Source: Mastigias papua (lineage: Eukaryota > Cnidaria > Scyphozoa > Rhizostomeae > Mastigiidae). Taken from it: a stretch of DNA of 64,000 nucleotides. Position numbers and translations under genes: made by a program. The notes under the pieces are model-generated. The model saw only the letters and a program-made list of their open reading frames with translations, ran no database searches and had not been told where the DNA came from. This document shows positions 1 through 21,600 of the stretch, piece after piece (position 1 is the stretch's first letter; the number at the start of each line of letters is the position of its first letter). Location: positions 7,529,820 through 7,593,819 of the forward strand of contig OZ025276.1 of the NCBI GenBank assembly GCA_964019165.1. Reading direction: 5' to 3'.

Positions 1-1224
1 GTATCTTGAACGTTTTTAGTTAACTCATAATCTCAAACGTTGCTGGACAATCGTTACGCTGCAAATCAACTTGCTCGTTTTTCTGCAAGTATATGTAAAT
101 GCAATGTGTAGACAGTAGTACACCTAGTAGTTATCGAGTGCTTTGAGCACATTGTCTTCAAGATATGTGTCGTAATGGAAACTTGAAAATGTAACAGTAG
201 CAATAGGCAACAGCTTTACGACTGTTGTAGACACTTTTTTATTTCTTCATAACTCTTACCAATTGCTCTGAAATTAGTTTATCCAAACTGATGATCATGA
301 TGATGGTGTTGAAGCAAGAATATATATCAGTGGCATGCCGAAAGACTTTTGAACAGTGGTGGGGGTGTAGCAAAACCATTTACTGACAGGTTTGAAAAAG
401 GTCCCATAATTACCTACGAGCCATAGTCATTATACCAACTTCTTATGACAAGCCAAAAAATTACTGAGGGTTTCTTCAACAGTAGGGATGGAGGAAACCC
501 CCTCCCCCACTGTTTGGGAATGCCCCTGATAAGTACTTGGAGTCGGAGCTTTACTGTAGTCCGTTGAAGAGTTGCTGAACTCCTATTTATGTAATATTTC
601 AGGTGCATCAATGACTGATGCTAGTAAAAGTATTTAACAATCGCAATCGTAGCTGGTATCTACAATGACTCATTTATCAGTCAGTGTTTCTTATGATATA
701 TCGTATTGTATATAGAATATCACAGGATTGTGTAATATGATCAACTAGTAGTATCTTGGTCCTGCTAAGAAGGAAGGATAGTCAGACTGTCAAATGTCGT
801 GTAAGCATTGTGTGATGATCTTTCAATCGTTACTGAACTCGAGCTTTCCATCAAAGGCTTTGTTTCCAGACACCTCGATTTTCTCCCAAGCGAATATTGT
901 GCACCTTCTCACTGTACAGTTTCGCTTGTTATTTTCATGGCAGCATCGTGGCTTTGAAATTTTCATAAAAAGTGCGCCTTGACCAATATCCCGAAATGTG
1001 GAAGTAATCTTTAACTCGGCCTTTCCACACAAAATGACGCATCTATGTCACACGAATCACACTAGATACGTATGACAAAGTGCATCATCATGCATAATTT
1101 TTAAAACAGCTAGTGTTAACATATAAAATGACTTGCAGGCATTCCATTTATGCAGAAGAAACTTGATGTATAATTCAGAATTTAGCAATTTGTCATACAT
1201 ATCTAGTATATATCATCATGTGCA
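1..1224. other. intergenic, no gene seen
   Basis: Short open frames on both strands overlap one another, lack splice-consistent continuations and show no recognisable motif. The block just downstream (from about 1225) is a duplicate of sequence that follows the Death-domain gene at 17.4 kb, so the 3' end of a paralogous gene might lie in or left of this stretch. I could not find Death-domain coding sequence here. Confidence 0.5.
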
Positions 1225-2275
1225 TAAGTTTTAGTGCTTTAAAGAATAAATGTGCCATAATCACCCTCATTTCAGCTATAAAATAGAAGTACCAAACTCG
1301 CTTTCGCCTCATTTCAATATTGACCTATCACATAAGTGTTTCGGAATTTGTTGTCTGTTTGTATGGAACCCAACCACCCGTATTGTGAGATCTACTTTGT
1401 TGCGAGATTGCAGTTTTTGTATATATCCATTGTCCAATTTGGTGCCTACACTGATCTCAAAAAGTGCAGGAAAGATGCTAAATTGTTTAAAGAGGGAAGC
1501 TTAACCACCCTAGCGGCCATATTGAACATATCATAAAGCTGCGGAAAGTGCCAGGGTATGTTGAGATCAGTGGTGGCTGTCAGTAAAATGTAGTGTAGGC
1601 ACCTTCGTATTATGTAAGGTAGTCGCTAGAAGATGCTGTTGTAAATATTAACGTATTAATTATGATTGAAGGCTATAACTTGTTTCCTTTAACTATGCTT
1701 TTGTTACTCTTTGTATACACATTGCTTGACGATAACGAGGATGATATTGACAATAGTAATTTAAGTGCCGAATAATGAACATGATTTTCAATGCATCGAA
1801 GTTTTTACAGTGGAGTCTCACGTCGACAGTGTAGACAATAGTTAACGTTCAAATGCAACACCTCTGATTTCTCAAAAATAATCTCCAGCATTACAAGAGA
1901 CTTTCTGGTGACAATGTTTTACCATAATGGCTTTATTTACCAGTGCACTAGAGACGTAGCAAAGCTGTGGCTGCTGGAGTTCTCGCATTCTTAACGGAAC
2001 CATAGTTTCATTATATTAGCATAATTTCCTATTATTCGGTTGACATCTCACTTGATACATATTTCTACAAGCCTAACACAGTTGCGCTGTTCATTGAGCA
2101 TCTCACTTGAAATAGATATCCGTTTTTCTAAAACAGTTCCATTATGCAATGGGCATCTTATTGGAAGCAATGTTTCATTATTCGAACATAGTTCAGCTAA
2201 TAACTTGGCGTCTTATTTGATACATAGTTCTGTCAATCTAACATAGTTCTATTACTATACTTGACATCTCATTTG
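1225..2275. repeat. diverged duplicated block, copy 1
   Basis: This ~1 kb block matches 17405-18690 in the same orientation over its whole length. Shared landmarks in the same order include an AATAAA-type signal (1245-1250), a stretch around 1250-1440, the 'GCTTGACGATAACGAGGATG' stretch near 1725 (one or two differences from 18181), the 'CTCAAAAATAATCTCCAGCA' stretch near 1873, and degenerate 'CATCTCATTTGAAACATAGTTC'-like repeats at the end. Copy 2 carries an extra ~330 bp insertion. The block is non-coding and may represent 3' flanking sequence of duplicated genes. Confidence 0.75.
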
Positions 2276-2679
2276 CAAAACGCTTCTTTTCGGGTAAACA
2301 GCTCAGAAATCAGAATGGGGTTAAGGATAAAGAGAGGTACCATGTTGGCGATGAAGAAAAGCTACAATATTCGCCAAAAGTCCTTGGGACACTTTCAAAA
2401 CACTGACAACACATTCCTCTGCATTTTGTCATCGTTGCAACATACTCGCAACCCCTTTCCTTCCAAAACAGTGTTGGTTCGTCTATGGCGAGCACATGAA
2501 ATTTCCCCATTATCACATGAGCTTCTCCCAAAATCCAATATTTGTTGAGGGGGAGGGGGCGAATATTGTAAAATGGTATCAACCAAGTGAATGAGATATT
2601 CAAGAGGTTTATTACTGAAAAGCTTACAAGATTTGGGACGTTTGTAGTCGATGTTATGCAAAACGACGATATGAAAGAG

Positions 2680-3060
2680 AAGAATGCGAAAGACCTCGTA
2701 AGGTTAGTGAGTAAGATACGGAAAGTGTAACGGAATGAACTCAGTTCCTCAGCTATAAACTCCAAGCATTCTTTTGTGGGGTAGTACGGGGCTGGCATAA
2801 TTGCGTACTGCAGTATTGTTTAAAGAAAGATGAAAGCCGTTGATATAGATATGAAAGAGTATGGGTTCAAGGACAAACCCTTGAGGCACTCCCAAAGTTA
2901 GTTGCCTCCATGAGCTAAAAGATCCATTGCCTTTAACCCTATGTTGGCTCTGATACTGGTAGCTTTGAATTAGGGACCGAGTATAATAACTGAAGCGATA
3001 GGCATGCTATTTAGTGACAAGAAGATAGTGATTGAAGGAGTCAATAGTCTTCGAACTTTA
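2680..3060 (-). mobile_element. LINE reverse-transcriptase fragment (degenerate)
   Basis: Reading the minus strand from about 3060 down gives a typical non-LTR RT block: a W-R-Q-L-x-x-GVPQG motif, then L-x-P-I-L-F-x-I-Y-I-N (the usual GVPQGSVLGPLLFNIYIND region), then N-Y-A where the catalytic YADD should be, here changed to N-Y-A-S-P. Further downstream (to ~2310) the frame is open for long stretches but badly eroded. The catalytic aspartates are lost, so this is a dead 5'-truncated copy. Confidence 0.6.
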
Positions 3061-3202
3061 CATATATATTTCATACTTCATATTTGATTCTTTTAAGGCG
3101 CGTTGCTCCTCAGCTAGCTTTGATCTAAAAGGGTCCTCCGATAAAAACACTATTTGCAACAGAAAAGTACGCTAGAAAGTTATTAATAAAGTTAAACTAT
3201 AT

Positions 3203-3894
3203 AAGGGGTCAGTCATTTATAACTCTGGGTAGTAGGGCGGGCTAGAATTGGGTAGGGCATAAAACTTTTTCTAGGATACTTGGGGGTATGAAACTTTTTG
3301 GAGAATTTGTGATGAATATCAAATCCTTTAAAGACAAAACCTAAAGAAGGTCAACTCAATGAATTGCACAAGTCTATTGATCACTGCATTTACACGCCTT
3401 TAGTTGTAAATTTTTCCAATAGCAATTTTTCTCTGATTTAAGTTTTCTGTAGTATACTGTGCTAAAGTAGTGCTCTTATTAGCATTCATCAGAGCTGTTT
3501 GTTCAAATGAAGTTTTAAGCATAAATCAACTTTTCATAAAAACTTTTCTATGGCTTATGCAAAGAAATCTCACAAAGAATGATAGTTACAATATTGTGTA
3601 TAAGGGTATTCCCTGCAATATTTCCCAACAAGTAATTTTGCAAAACACATTTTCTACAGTATATGTGATCTGTCAAGTAGATGACAGTGCCAATTGTGAC
3701 TAAACAGGTAGCACTGAAGAAATCTATGTTAAAATCCTTACATGATAGATAGCAAGTGGGGTGTGAAACTTATTACTTATTTCTCAATGGGGTATGAAAA
3801 CTTTAGGACAAAAATTGAAGGGAAATAAAACTTTTGAGCATTCTGTAAATCCCAACCCACCCCGGTATCCAGAGTTAAGAATGACTGACCCCTA
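3203..3894. mobile_element. MITE-like element with ~28-bp inverted ends
   Basis: The left end AAGGGGTCAGTCATTTATAA and the right end, read in reverse complement as TAGGGGTCAGTCATTCTTAA, match and extend into a shared 'CTCTGGGTA/CTCTGGATA' stretch. Inside both ends are related 'GGGGTATGAAACTTTT' and 'GGGGTATGAAAACTTT' motifs. No transposase frame is present, so it is non-autonomous. A TA dinucleotide flanks the left side. Confidence 0.7.
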
Positions 3895-5255
3895 ACCCTG
3901 TTTACAATGAAGCAAATCTCTAAAAACAAAATTGCTAAATATGAAGAAAGAAGAACAACCCTGACGTTAAATAGTTTTCTTAAAGACATGCAGAGAGGAT
4001 GCCTGCTTAGACCCGGCTGAGAGGTCATTCCACAATTTTGCATCTCTATACGAGAAACAACTCTGACCATTTGTCGTCAAGACAATGCTTAGAGATCTAT
4101 CCGAACTGAAGCCTTCTACGTGGTATGTCCTTTACGATTATTCACATAATAGCAAGGATAAGTATGGCTCCATGTGCTTTTCTACTTGTTTAACTAGAAG
4201 CCTATGGAATATTTTTGAAGTAGTTGACAGAACACTTATTGGTCTGTAGTTTTCTTTCATTGTACATTCACTTTGTTTGTTGTGTTTTGTAAGTTTCTCT
4301 GCTTTTAATTGTGCTCACTATTCAACTGTTTTTCTCAAGCATGTCCGACTGTTTTATCACAATAATGCGAGCCTTTATTTTGAAACTTGTTGTCTCTCAG
4401 ATAAACCTTACCATTATAATTATTATTGTATACGAGTTAATTGTTACTACAACAGATACATCTAATAAAGGAGCATCTCCATAAAAATAATAAGTTTTAT
4501 TTGTAAAATTCCATATGAGTATATTCTTTAAATATTTGAGAATGACGTCATGATGGATTCAATATGTCCTAGTTTGATTCCAGTTTTTATTAGTCTCTGA
4601 GAACCAGCACGGGTGGACTTACATCAAAGCTCTAACGGGTGTAGAATGTTTGGCAAATGAGGAAGAGCGAATCTAACCGCATGACATCAAGACATATCTC
4701 TATCCGCATTATTTCAATTTCTATTCTTTCGACCCATGAGCCCATTTTCTAATGCCACTCAAAAACGCTCTGCTTGCCAGAAACAAATAGCATTTAATCT
4801 ATCCGCATAATCAAAAGGATGTTGGTTGAAATGTAGATGCCAAAGTAGGAAATCGAAGGTAAATAGGAAGGTTGTTAGTAGGTAGCTCTCCAGCTCAAGC
4901 CATGACCATTACCTGGCATTACCTGTACTGGTAAGTAATCTCTGCCGTTTATCGATTAATTAACTTAAGCCAGATTGCAGGAAATTCCTCTATTTCAAAT
5001 GAGACCCCATGATAGACTGAACTCAGATAGCTACGGAATAAAGCATATGGCGACAGTTCTCTACTAGTAGCTTACAGTTTTCTATTAGTGGCCTGCAATA
5101 CTTCTGAATTGTGGTTTGATTATCCATACTTTGCCGGCCCTATGGCTACCTAATTGCTGTTCCGTAATGAAAAAAACTGAATATCTTCTCTGCTCGACTC
5201 TATATTGAACTATCACCGTAAACATTCCATACTGAGCGCTTACCGTGAAAATGGT
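3895..5255. other. intergenic, nothing recognised
   Basis: AT-rich unique-looking DNA. Open frames are short and mutually overlapping; none has a motif or a matching exon structure. Confidence 0.5.
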
Positions 5256-5269
5256 ATTCTCTCTATCAA

Positions 5270-5542
5270 GTGATGCACAATTTGACACGATGCGATTATC
5301 TAGAATTTATGAATCAGTTATATCTGGAATATTCCATGACGCTTGTGCGCTACGTTGATCCTGGGTTAATCCGCGACCGACAGTTAGATACTAGCAATAG
5401 AAAACACACTGTAATATTTACATTGCTTTCTCAAGGAGTACGTCAAAGAGCAGGACCCACTCAGCAGCTTATCGATTGGTTTAATTATAGTTTAAATAGG
5501 CCATCCAGTTTACCGTTTGCAGACAGCAGTACCAGCCGATAG
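5270..5542 (+). CDS. orphan 90-codon ORF, faintly CARD/death-fold-like
   Basis: An ATG-started frame (MMHNLTRCDY...) preceded at 5264-5268 by a possible splice acceptor (TCTCTCTATCAAG) and closed by TAG. The peptide alternates hydrophobic and charged residues in a way expected for a small helical bundle: L-V-x-Y-V-D-P-G-L-I, then V-I-F-T-L-L-S-Q-G, then Q-Q-L-I-D-W-F. The spacing vaguely recalls CARD or DED helices, but one helix-sized stretch is missing and I would not assign the family. No further exon could be joined to it: a phase-1 donor candidate before the stop does not continue into the 7601 exon because that has an in-frame stop. It lies 2 kb upstream of the Death-domain gene on the same strand. 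Confidence 0.2.
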   Translation: MMHNLTRCDYLEFMNQLYLEYSMTLVRYVDPGLIRDRQLDTSNRKHTVIFTLLSQGVRQRAGPTQQLIDWFNYSLNRPSSLPFADSSTSR

Positions 5543-7136
5543 ACGGCTGTAAGATCTCTTCGGTTGTCACTGCTTCTTGTCGTGTACTACTCCGACTGCG
5601 AACTTCTGCACCATTCATCAACACCTATTCCCTCTTTTCAAACCTTTCCTCGTCACAGAAAAATTATATATTTGACCCAACAAAGCAAACAGAATGGTCA
5701 TCCGGAGTATGGCTTTAAGAAGTTACAAGGATGAGTATCTCAGCCATTATTGTAAACACTGAAGCTACCCCTAAGAAAGTGCAGAATTTCATTAACGACT
5801 AAGAACCGGCAAATAGGAACCTGATCTGGAAACTCTATCACGGGATAATAATATCATTTCAAGCAAACGAAGCTATACAAAAGAGTTTTTGATCATGCAT
5901 TTAAGAGTTGAAAATATCGAAATCACGAAATCACGAAATCATCCGCGAATGTAGGCCTAAAAATGCATCAAGGACAAAAGCAGGAAGCATCCATCGTGAT
6001 GTAGGGTGGTCATTTCATTTTTTCATTACACGTGTGTCCCTCAAATTGATGCCAGTTACCCAGTTACTGCTAGAGAGGGCAAATAGTGATCAGTCAGTCA
6101 TCATTCCTGATATGATTGCATCGTCATTCTTCACTGCACAGAAGGCGGAAGAATGTTTTGCGCAAAAGTAATCCGCCATGCATCACATGAAGAGATAATT
6201 TGAATTCCACACAAAAGTTTGCATTTCATAACATGCACAGCATTAAAATGCTTCCAGTGTACATAAATCCAAACAGAAGCGTGGGATACCGATAGAAATT
6301 TGCAACCTCTAATAATTGGCCACTTCATCTTAACAATTTGTGAGAGATATCCCGCTAATAAAAAAAGGATAATTAAGTCTTCTGCGGCATAAGAAGCTTT
6401 TCGTTGCTTTCTCAATAAAGTGTATGCTCCCTTCTACAAAATGTAACCTCAATGAAGTCTTCGTAGCATTTTTGGTTTAGCTTGCAAACAACCACTGTAA
6501 TGTTTCAGACTTCTGTTTCGTACAATAAAATCGAAACGAATCAAAATAGGAAGCCTAGTGAAATTTCTTCCAACAATTAACTATGCTGGCAAACTTAATA
6601 CAAAACAAACAAGTTAACGCAATACTCAGCTGATATACAGTGCTTGATTGCTTTCGCTTGAAGTTGACTTACATCTTAGGTTCATATATTCTGCTGCTCT
6701 CATTGCTATTATTCCTTTAACTCCTTCCCCGCTCAGGACGATGAACAACAATCAAACTTAGGTCCATGCTCCTAGTAGAACAATTTGCATTTCAACTGCA
6801 TCTCTTCATTGGGTGCTATAATCACAATGGTTGTTCCTCTTCGAAAGTTTCAAACATCTCTCCGAAGTCTCTGATACAGTTGGCATATAGGATGGGAAGA
6901 AAACTCTCTATGCGACTTCTCGCTCTAGACATTTGTGGGATGTAATATGTTATGAATAAATGCTGTCGATACTTCTGAGACAACAAGGCGGACACCAAGG
7001 AGGGCGACCAGAAACATAGCTTTTATTGTAAAGTATTTTTATGAAAATTCCAGCTACATGAAAAATCTGGTTATGACAAACGTTTCCGAAAGTAGGAAGA
7101 TTTAAGTTTGCAAACAGCACTGTATCATAAAATTTA
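5543..7136. other. intergenic, nothing recognised
   Basis: No convincing coding frame, repeat or RNA gene was seen here. Confidence 0.45.
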
Positions 7137-7280
7137 ATGGGTGTTAACCATGACGGCGAAGAAGACGGCGACGAAGAAAGCGACGACGACCACGACCACG
7201 CCCATGACCAAGCCCATGACCACGATAACGCCAACGCCCACGCCTACGACCATCATGACTACCACTATTATGCTAGTTAA
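7137..7280 (+). CDS. 47-aa Asp/Glu/His-rich mini-ORF
   Basis: An ATG frame of 47 codons begins M-G-V-N-H-D-G-E-E-D and runs through a block made almost only of Asp, Glu, His and Ala (DDDHDHAHDQAHDHD), ending in H-Y-Y-A-S-stop. The same bases (about 7149-7255) are locally GC-rich with GAC, CAC and GCC codons, quite unlike the AT-rich surroundings. Such composition suits metal or calcium binding. It could be a true small peptide, a terminal exon of an unseen gene, or merely an expanded trinucleotide tract. An in-frame TAA lies three codons before the ATG. No signal peptide is visible. Confidence 0.25.
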   Translation: MGVNHDGEEDGDEESDDDHDHAHDQAHDHDNANAHAYDHHDYHYYAS

Positions 7281-7626
7281 CAGTTGAATACGTAAAGAAG
7301 AAGAAAAAGGGTACCGCTAGCAACTTCTCTGTCATAGAAATGAGCTGTTACCTAGGTGTTTGTATTCTGCAGCGATTGTGATATAAAACAAGGGGATATC
7401 TGGAGTGAATGATATCACCTGCAACAGAACTTCACAGCTACATTACCAGGGTAGTGGTATAACATATTATCTCAGTATACCATAACTTTGTTGTATTCGT
7501 ATAAAATAGAATACTAGTATTATTAATACGGCACTGAGAAAGTTAACTGGTTATTTCGCTTGTACAATATTTATCAACGTGTAGTATTTCCTATTTCCAG
7601 GTCAAGTGAATTAAGGCGGCTCTAAC

Positions 7627-17237
<9,611 letters not shown>

Positions 17238-17331
17238 CTGTTTTGATAGCTCTCCTGTTATCATGTGAGATGTGTGATAATAGCTGTTTCAAGCAAGTAT
17301 GCGAGGTCTCCGTGTATACTGCAGGCACCTC

Positions 17332-17417
17332 AATAAAGTCAAGCACATGGAGACTTGAAGCATGCCGTACAAACTATATCACTGCAAGCATCAACTGTTA
17401 TGCTTTTATAGAATAAA
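17332..17417 (+). promoter_or_regulatory. candidate poly(A) signals of the Death-domain gene
   Basis: AATAAA occurs at 17332-17337 and 17412-17417, 95 and 175 bp after the TGA stop. The second lies at the start of the duplicated block whose other copy also begins with AATAAA (1245-1250), which suggests the block is downstream flanking sequence of a duplicated gene. Confidence 0.5.
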
Positions 17418-18690
17418 AGTACCACAATCGCCCCCCTCCCTATTTCAATATATCACAAGAGTGGTTGGATATTTCTCTTCTATTTGTATAGAGTTCAACC
17501 ACTCGTACTAAGAGATCTTCTGTCCGTCGGAAGATAGCAATTTTTGTATACATCCATTAACCAATTTTGTCACTACACCAGGTACGGAGCTAGGGGTGAG
17601 CATGGGGGGCAACTGCCCGCCCAAATAAAGGATTCTATCTCTCTTGCCCCAAAAATTTTCAAGCTGAAAGTATGTTTTTTGCCTAAAAACGTAGAAATTA
17701 GACAGTTTGACACAAAAAGCCAGAATGTTGATGTTTCGCACATGTATATCAAAGATTGCATCATTCTTTTTCTCTCTATAATGGGCGTATCTCTACATTT
17801 AGAAGGGAAATTTTCATAGAATCTAAAGTGCATGGCTTCAAAAAATTTCCAGTGGCTGCACCCAAAGACCCTATCCTTTTTATACTGTCCCCCCTACCTT
17901 TGTTACTGAAAAGGCAGGATAGAAATTGTATTGTTCTCAAATCAAAGCAGGCTAATTAACTTCCTCGGCGGCCAAACTCGACTCACCAGCAAGCTGTGGA
18001 GAGTGCCAGAGTAGGGCTGAGGTGACTGGTGGCTACCAATATATATGTAGTGCAAATGAGCTTCGTAGTATTTACGATAGCCAATTGCTAGAAATTACTG
18101 TGGCAAATATCATTAGATATAAATGTTGTGTTTAACTTTTGTCTTATAGTATGGCTTTGTTATTCTTTGCAAGTAAATGGCTTGATGATAATGAGGATGA
18201 TGTTGACAATAGGTGTGAACAAAATTTCTTTTCAAAACTTGTTGAAGCAGGTAACAACACATATTAAGACGATTTTTAATGCTAAGTTTCTAAAGTGGAG
18301 TCTCTAACTAGCAATGCAGATAGAGCAAGTTGAAGTTCAAATGGAATATCTATGATTTCTCAAAATAATCTCCAGCACTATAAAAGACTTTCTAGGTCAT
18401 AGTGTTCTGTCTCATTATGTACCGATGCATTAGATGAGGTCCAGCCACACAGCTGTATAGGCTGCAGTTCTCGTATTTTAATTGAAACACAGTTCTATAG
18501 TTAACATTGTTTAGTGAGTACCTCATTTGAAGCATAGCTCCATTAGTCTATAGAAGCACCAATACTCTTCTAGATATCTTATTTGCAACACAACTCCATC
18601 ATCTCAATAGGAATCGCACTTCAAACATAGTTTCGTAACTTTAATTTGCATCTCATTTCAAACATAGATCAATTATTCTAACATAGTTCC
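17405..18690. repeat. diverged duplicated block, copy 2
   Basis: Matches 1225-2275 in order and orientation except for an insertion at about 17579-17905. It fills the whole gap between the Death-domain gene and the convergent esterase gene and stops within a few bases of the esterase stop codon at 18692. Confidence 0.75.
17579..17905. mobile_element. ~330-bp insertion in duplicate copy 2
   Basis: In copy 1 the sequence runs without a break from the GTGCCTACACTGATCTC region into AAAAAGTGCAGGAAAGATG. In copy 2 the equivalent points are separated by ~330 bp beginning AGGTACGGAGCTAGGGGTGA and ending near CCCCCCTACCTTTGTTAC. The outer bases read as weak inverted repeats (GGTACGGAGC..GGGG / GGTAGGGGGG). 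Absence from the paralogous site supports a mobile-element insertion. Confidence 0.6.
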
Positions 18691-18691
18691 A

Positions 18692-21600
18692 TCAATCTAC
18701 AGGGCATCTCTCGTAACGCTCCTCTAAGAAATTCAACAGAATCTGCACTTTCAAAAAATTTAAACCAATGCCGTAATGAAGACCATCATAACTAAACAAA
18801 TCTTTACTAATATTGAATGTATCAATAACAGGCACTTTCCTTTCTCGGAGATATTCGTGTATCTGTGAATTAAACTTGTATATCCCCTGGTTATCGAATA
18901 ACGGATGCATCAATAGAAAGTCTGGAACAGCATGAATGCCCATCCAGATGACCTTAGGCCAACCGTGACCTTCAAGTTCGATAACATCTAGCACCCTTTT
19001 TACATAAACTGAAATAACTCTATCAATTTCTAACCTGTAATGCAAGCCAACAGCGAGGACAATGAATGAATTCTCACGACCCAGATAGCTGCGTATCTGC
19101 TTCATATCTTCATCTTGTAAGTACTTCTTGTAATTCTCAACCAAATCAAGATGGAAGTGGATTTTCCCATTGCATATTGAATTTGGTTCCAGTTCTTCGA
19201 GCGAATGTGCTACGATTTCAAGGTTGCACTTCTTGATTGCTATTTGATGGTCGGCATAGCATAACTCTCTCTCGACCTTTGAGGCATTTACTGGCATTGC
19301 TCCTGAGTAGAGGTTTCCACTTAGAAGAAGAAACATTGTTCTTGACAACTGCCTAACAACTGAATCACCTGCAAGAAATCAAATAATTTATATAAAATAT
19401 TAGCTTGTTCTTTGCTATCAGTTGATATCTTTCAATGGTCAATTCGATTCTTCATATGCTAAATAGTCCTGTTATCATGCTGATCTATATTCATTCAAAA
19501 TTCCTTCAAAAAGCATAGTGTTTATTTTGCAGAAAAATTCCAAGACCATACTATACTCTGATAAACTTCGGCCACACCCTGCACGAAACGTTTGCTAACC
19601 ACTTCCTGCCACTCTTCAAAGTTGCAGTTTTTACCTATGTTGTTTGGCATTACATTAAATCACGGAAAGTGCTACCTTCAGTATAACGTGAAGTACTGCC
19701 TATTTTAAAGAAATTATCCCAAGGCCACACTGTGTTTTGACAAACTTTGGCAAAGCCATGTATGACTTTTATTGGGGACCATATCCTTCTGATCCTTAAA
19801 AGTTTAAGTCATAATCTTCTGTTAATTAAACTTATATTCAATGGTGTTAAAAGACTTTATTGCAACCCAATAAGTATTACAAAGGTTTATCTTATGGAAT
19901 AATGGTCAAACAGGACATAGAAAACTTCAGAGTTTTGACACTAAATCAGGCATTGGATTAGGAATGTGCTGCGTGAATCATTTTCATATAGCACTATTGT
20001 ACTTATAACATGGCAGCCTGTGTGAAATCATACTTGGAAGACTACACATCGAAGCACAACAATGTACATGAGCATATTATGTAGGACAGAGTTCACAACA
20101 CAGTGCTACTTGAGCTAGAAATTGTCATCACTTGAAGCTTGTTCTTCACAGAGCAAATCTGAATTGTCCAGTTCTAGGCTCTGCGCACACTTGCATACAA
20201 ACCAGCAAACAGATGATTTTATAAACAAAAGAGATGGGGGAGCACTGAAGGTTACAACAATGGTGATAGCTCTTTCGAAATAAATTAGCCAAGGATATTC
20301 CATACCTATGAATGCGATACTAATATTGTGGCTATTCAAAAGATCACAAGCCATTTTCTTCGTAAAATTGCGAACGTAACAACAATGGCGATCTGGGATC
20401 CATTCCGACAGTTCTGCTATGAAGTACTTTCTGAAGTCAGTGCAATGCTCGCATTCACAGTGATCAGAGCTGTTGCCACAGTAGCCACTCTCGTGATTAC
20501 AGCAAGGTGCTGCACTGTCAGGGTCACAAGAAGCTTGTAGTTCATGGCCCGGAATTGGGTATTTCTTGCCGCACCTAGTTGAGAACAATAACGTATGCAT
20601 GAGAGACAATTATGGCAAATGGTAACATCGATTTACTAGAGGGGAGGGGGAACTTCATCAGTTTCCTGGTGCTAAAAAATACTCGATTTCATTCAAGTTG
20701 AATTAATCCAGAAAGACTGACACTAGCAATCTTCTGAAGACAGGCATATAAATACGGAGGGTGTAGGGGGGGGTTTGATACCCCAATCTCTATCTAGTCG
20801 GAAATTCTGATGGCAGTCTGAAAATTTTGAAACCTTCACCCACCCCCAAAAAGCATCCGTCAATTTACGTCCCTGCCTGAAGATCATCATTTGTCCATCA
20901 TCCAGTTTCTTGCTTGTAATATATGAGCAGTTGCTTGCAAATATCAGCTTTTCGAAAAATCCCGAAATCATTCGTCAAACATTCAGATTTAAGGCAAATA
21001 GTTTTATGGGGAGTAGTCCGCTCTCTATGTTCCCCGTTGGCCTAGGCTGCTCTGGTAACAATGTCAGCCCATTCGAAGCTAGGCAGAATTTACCAAGCCT
21101 ATATCTAACGTATTTCTGCAGAATTGTCCACTAATCATAAGTTAGAATATGCTTGCTACATAAACTAGCAAATATGAGCTTTTCGAGATCTTCAAGACAA
21201 AATTACAGCTAAACCATGATTTTATGAATAAAATTTCTAAAGATAGTATTTATCCTATAACCTTTGGCGAGGGGCTGGCACGCTATTACCTGTGTAAGAA
21301 TAACTACACATGGACTTAAGACGGCAAGATTCATTGGCAAGTCCTGCCACCGTCATTAAAAAGAACCATTAACATTGAGAATTTCAAAAAGGAAATAAGA
21401 TGATGAAGATTAAACCTATGCGACAGTAGAATTTGTAAGACTTTTTATTGATAACTCAAGTTGTTTATAAATTTATAAATAGTTAGCAATGATTAGCTCA
21501 TAATCTGGATATGTATATAGCAGCCAATTTGAAATAAAGTACTTATATTTGCATTATATTTATAAAGAACAAATTATAGCATAATTTCCATTTTGATTCT

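Noticed and set aside
2310..2798. 162-codon minus-strand frame
   Set aside because: It lies downstream of, and partly overlaps, a decayed LINE reverse-transcriptase reading, has no domain, and its composition fits eroded element sequence.
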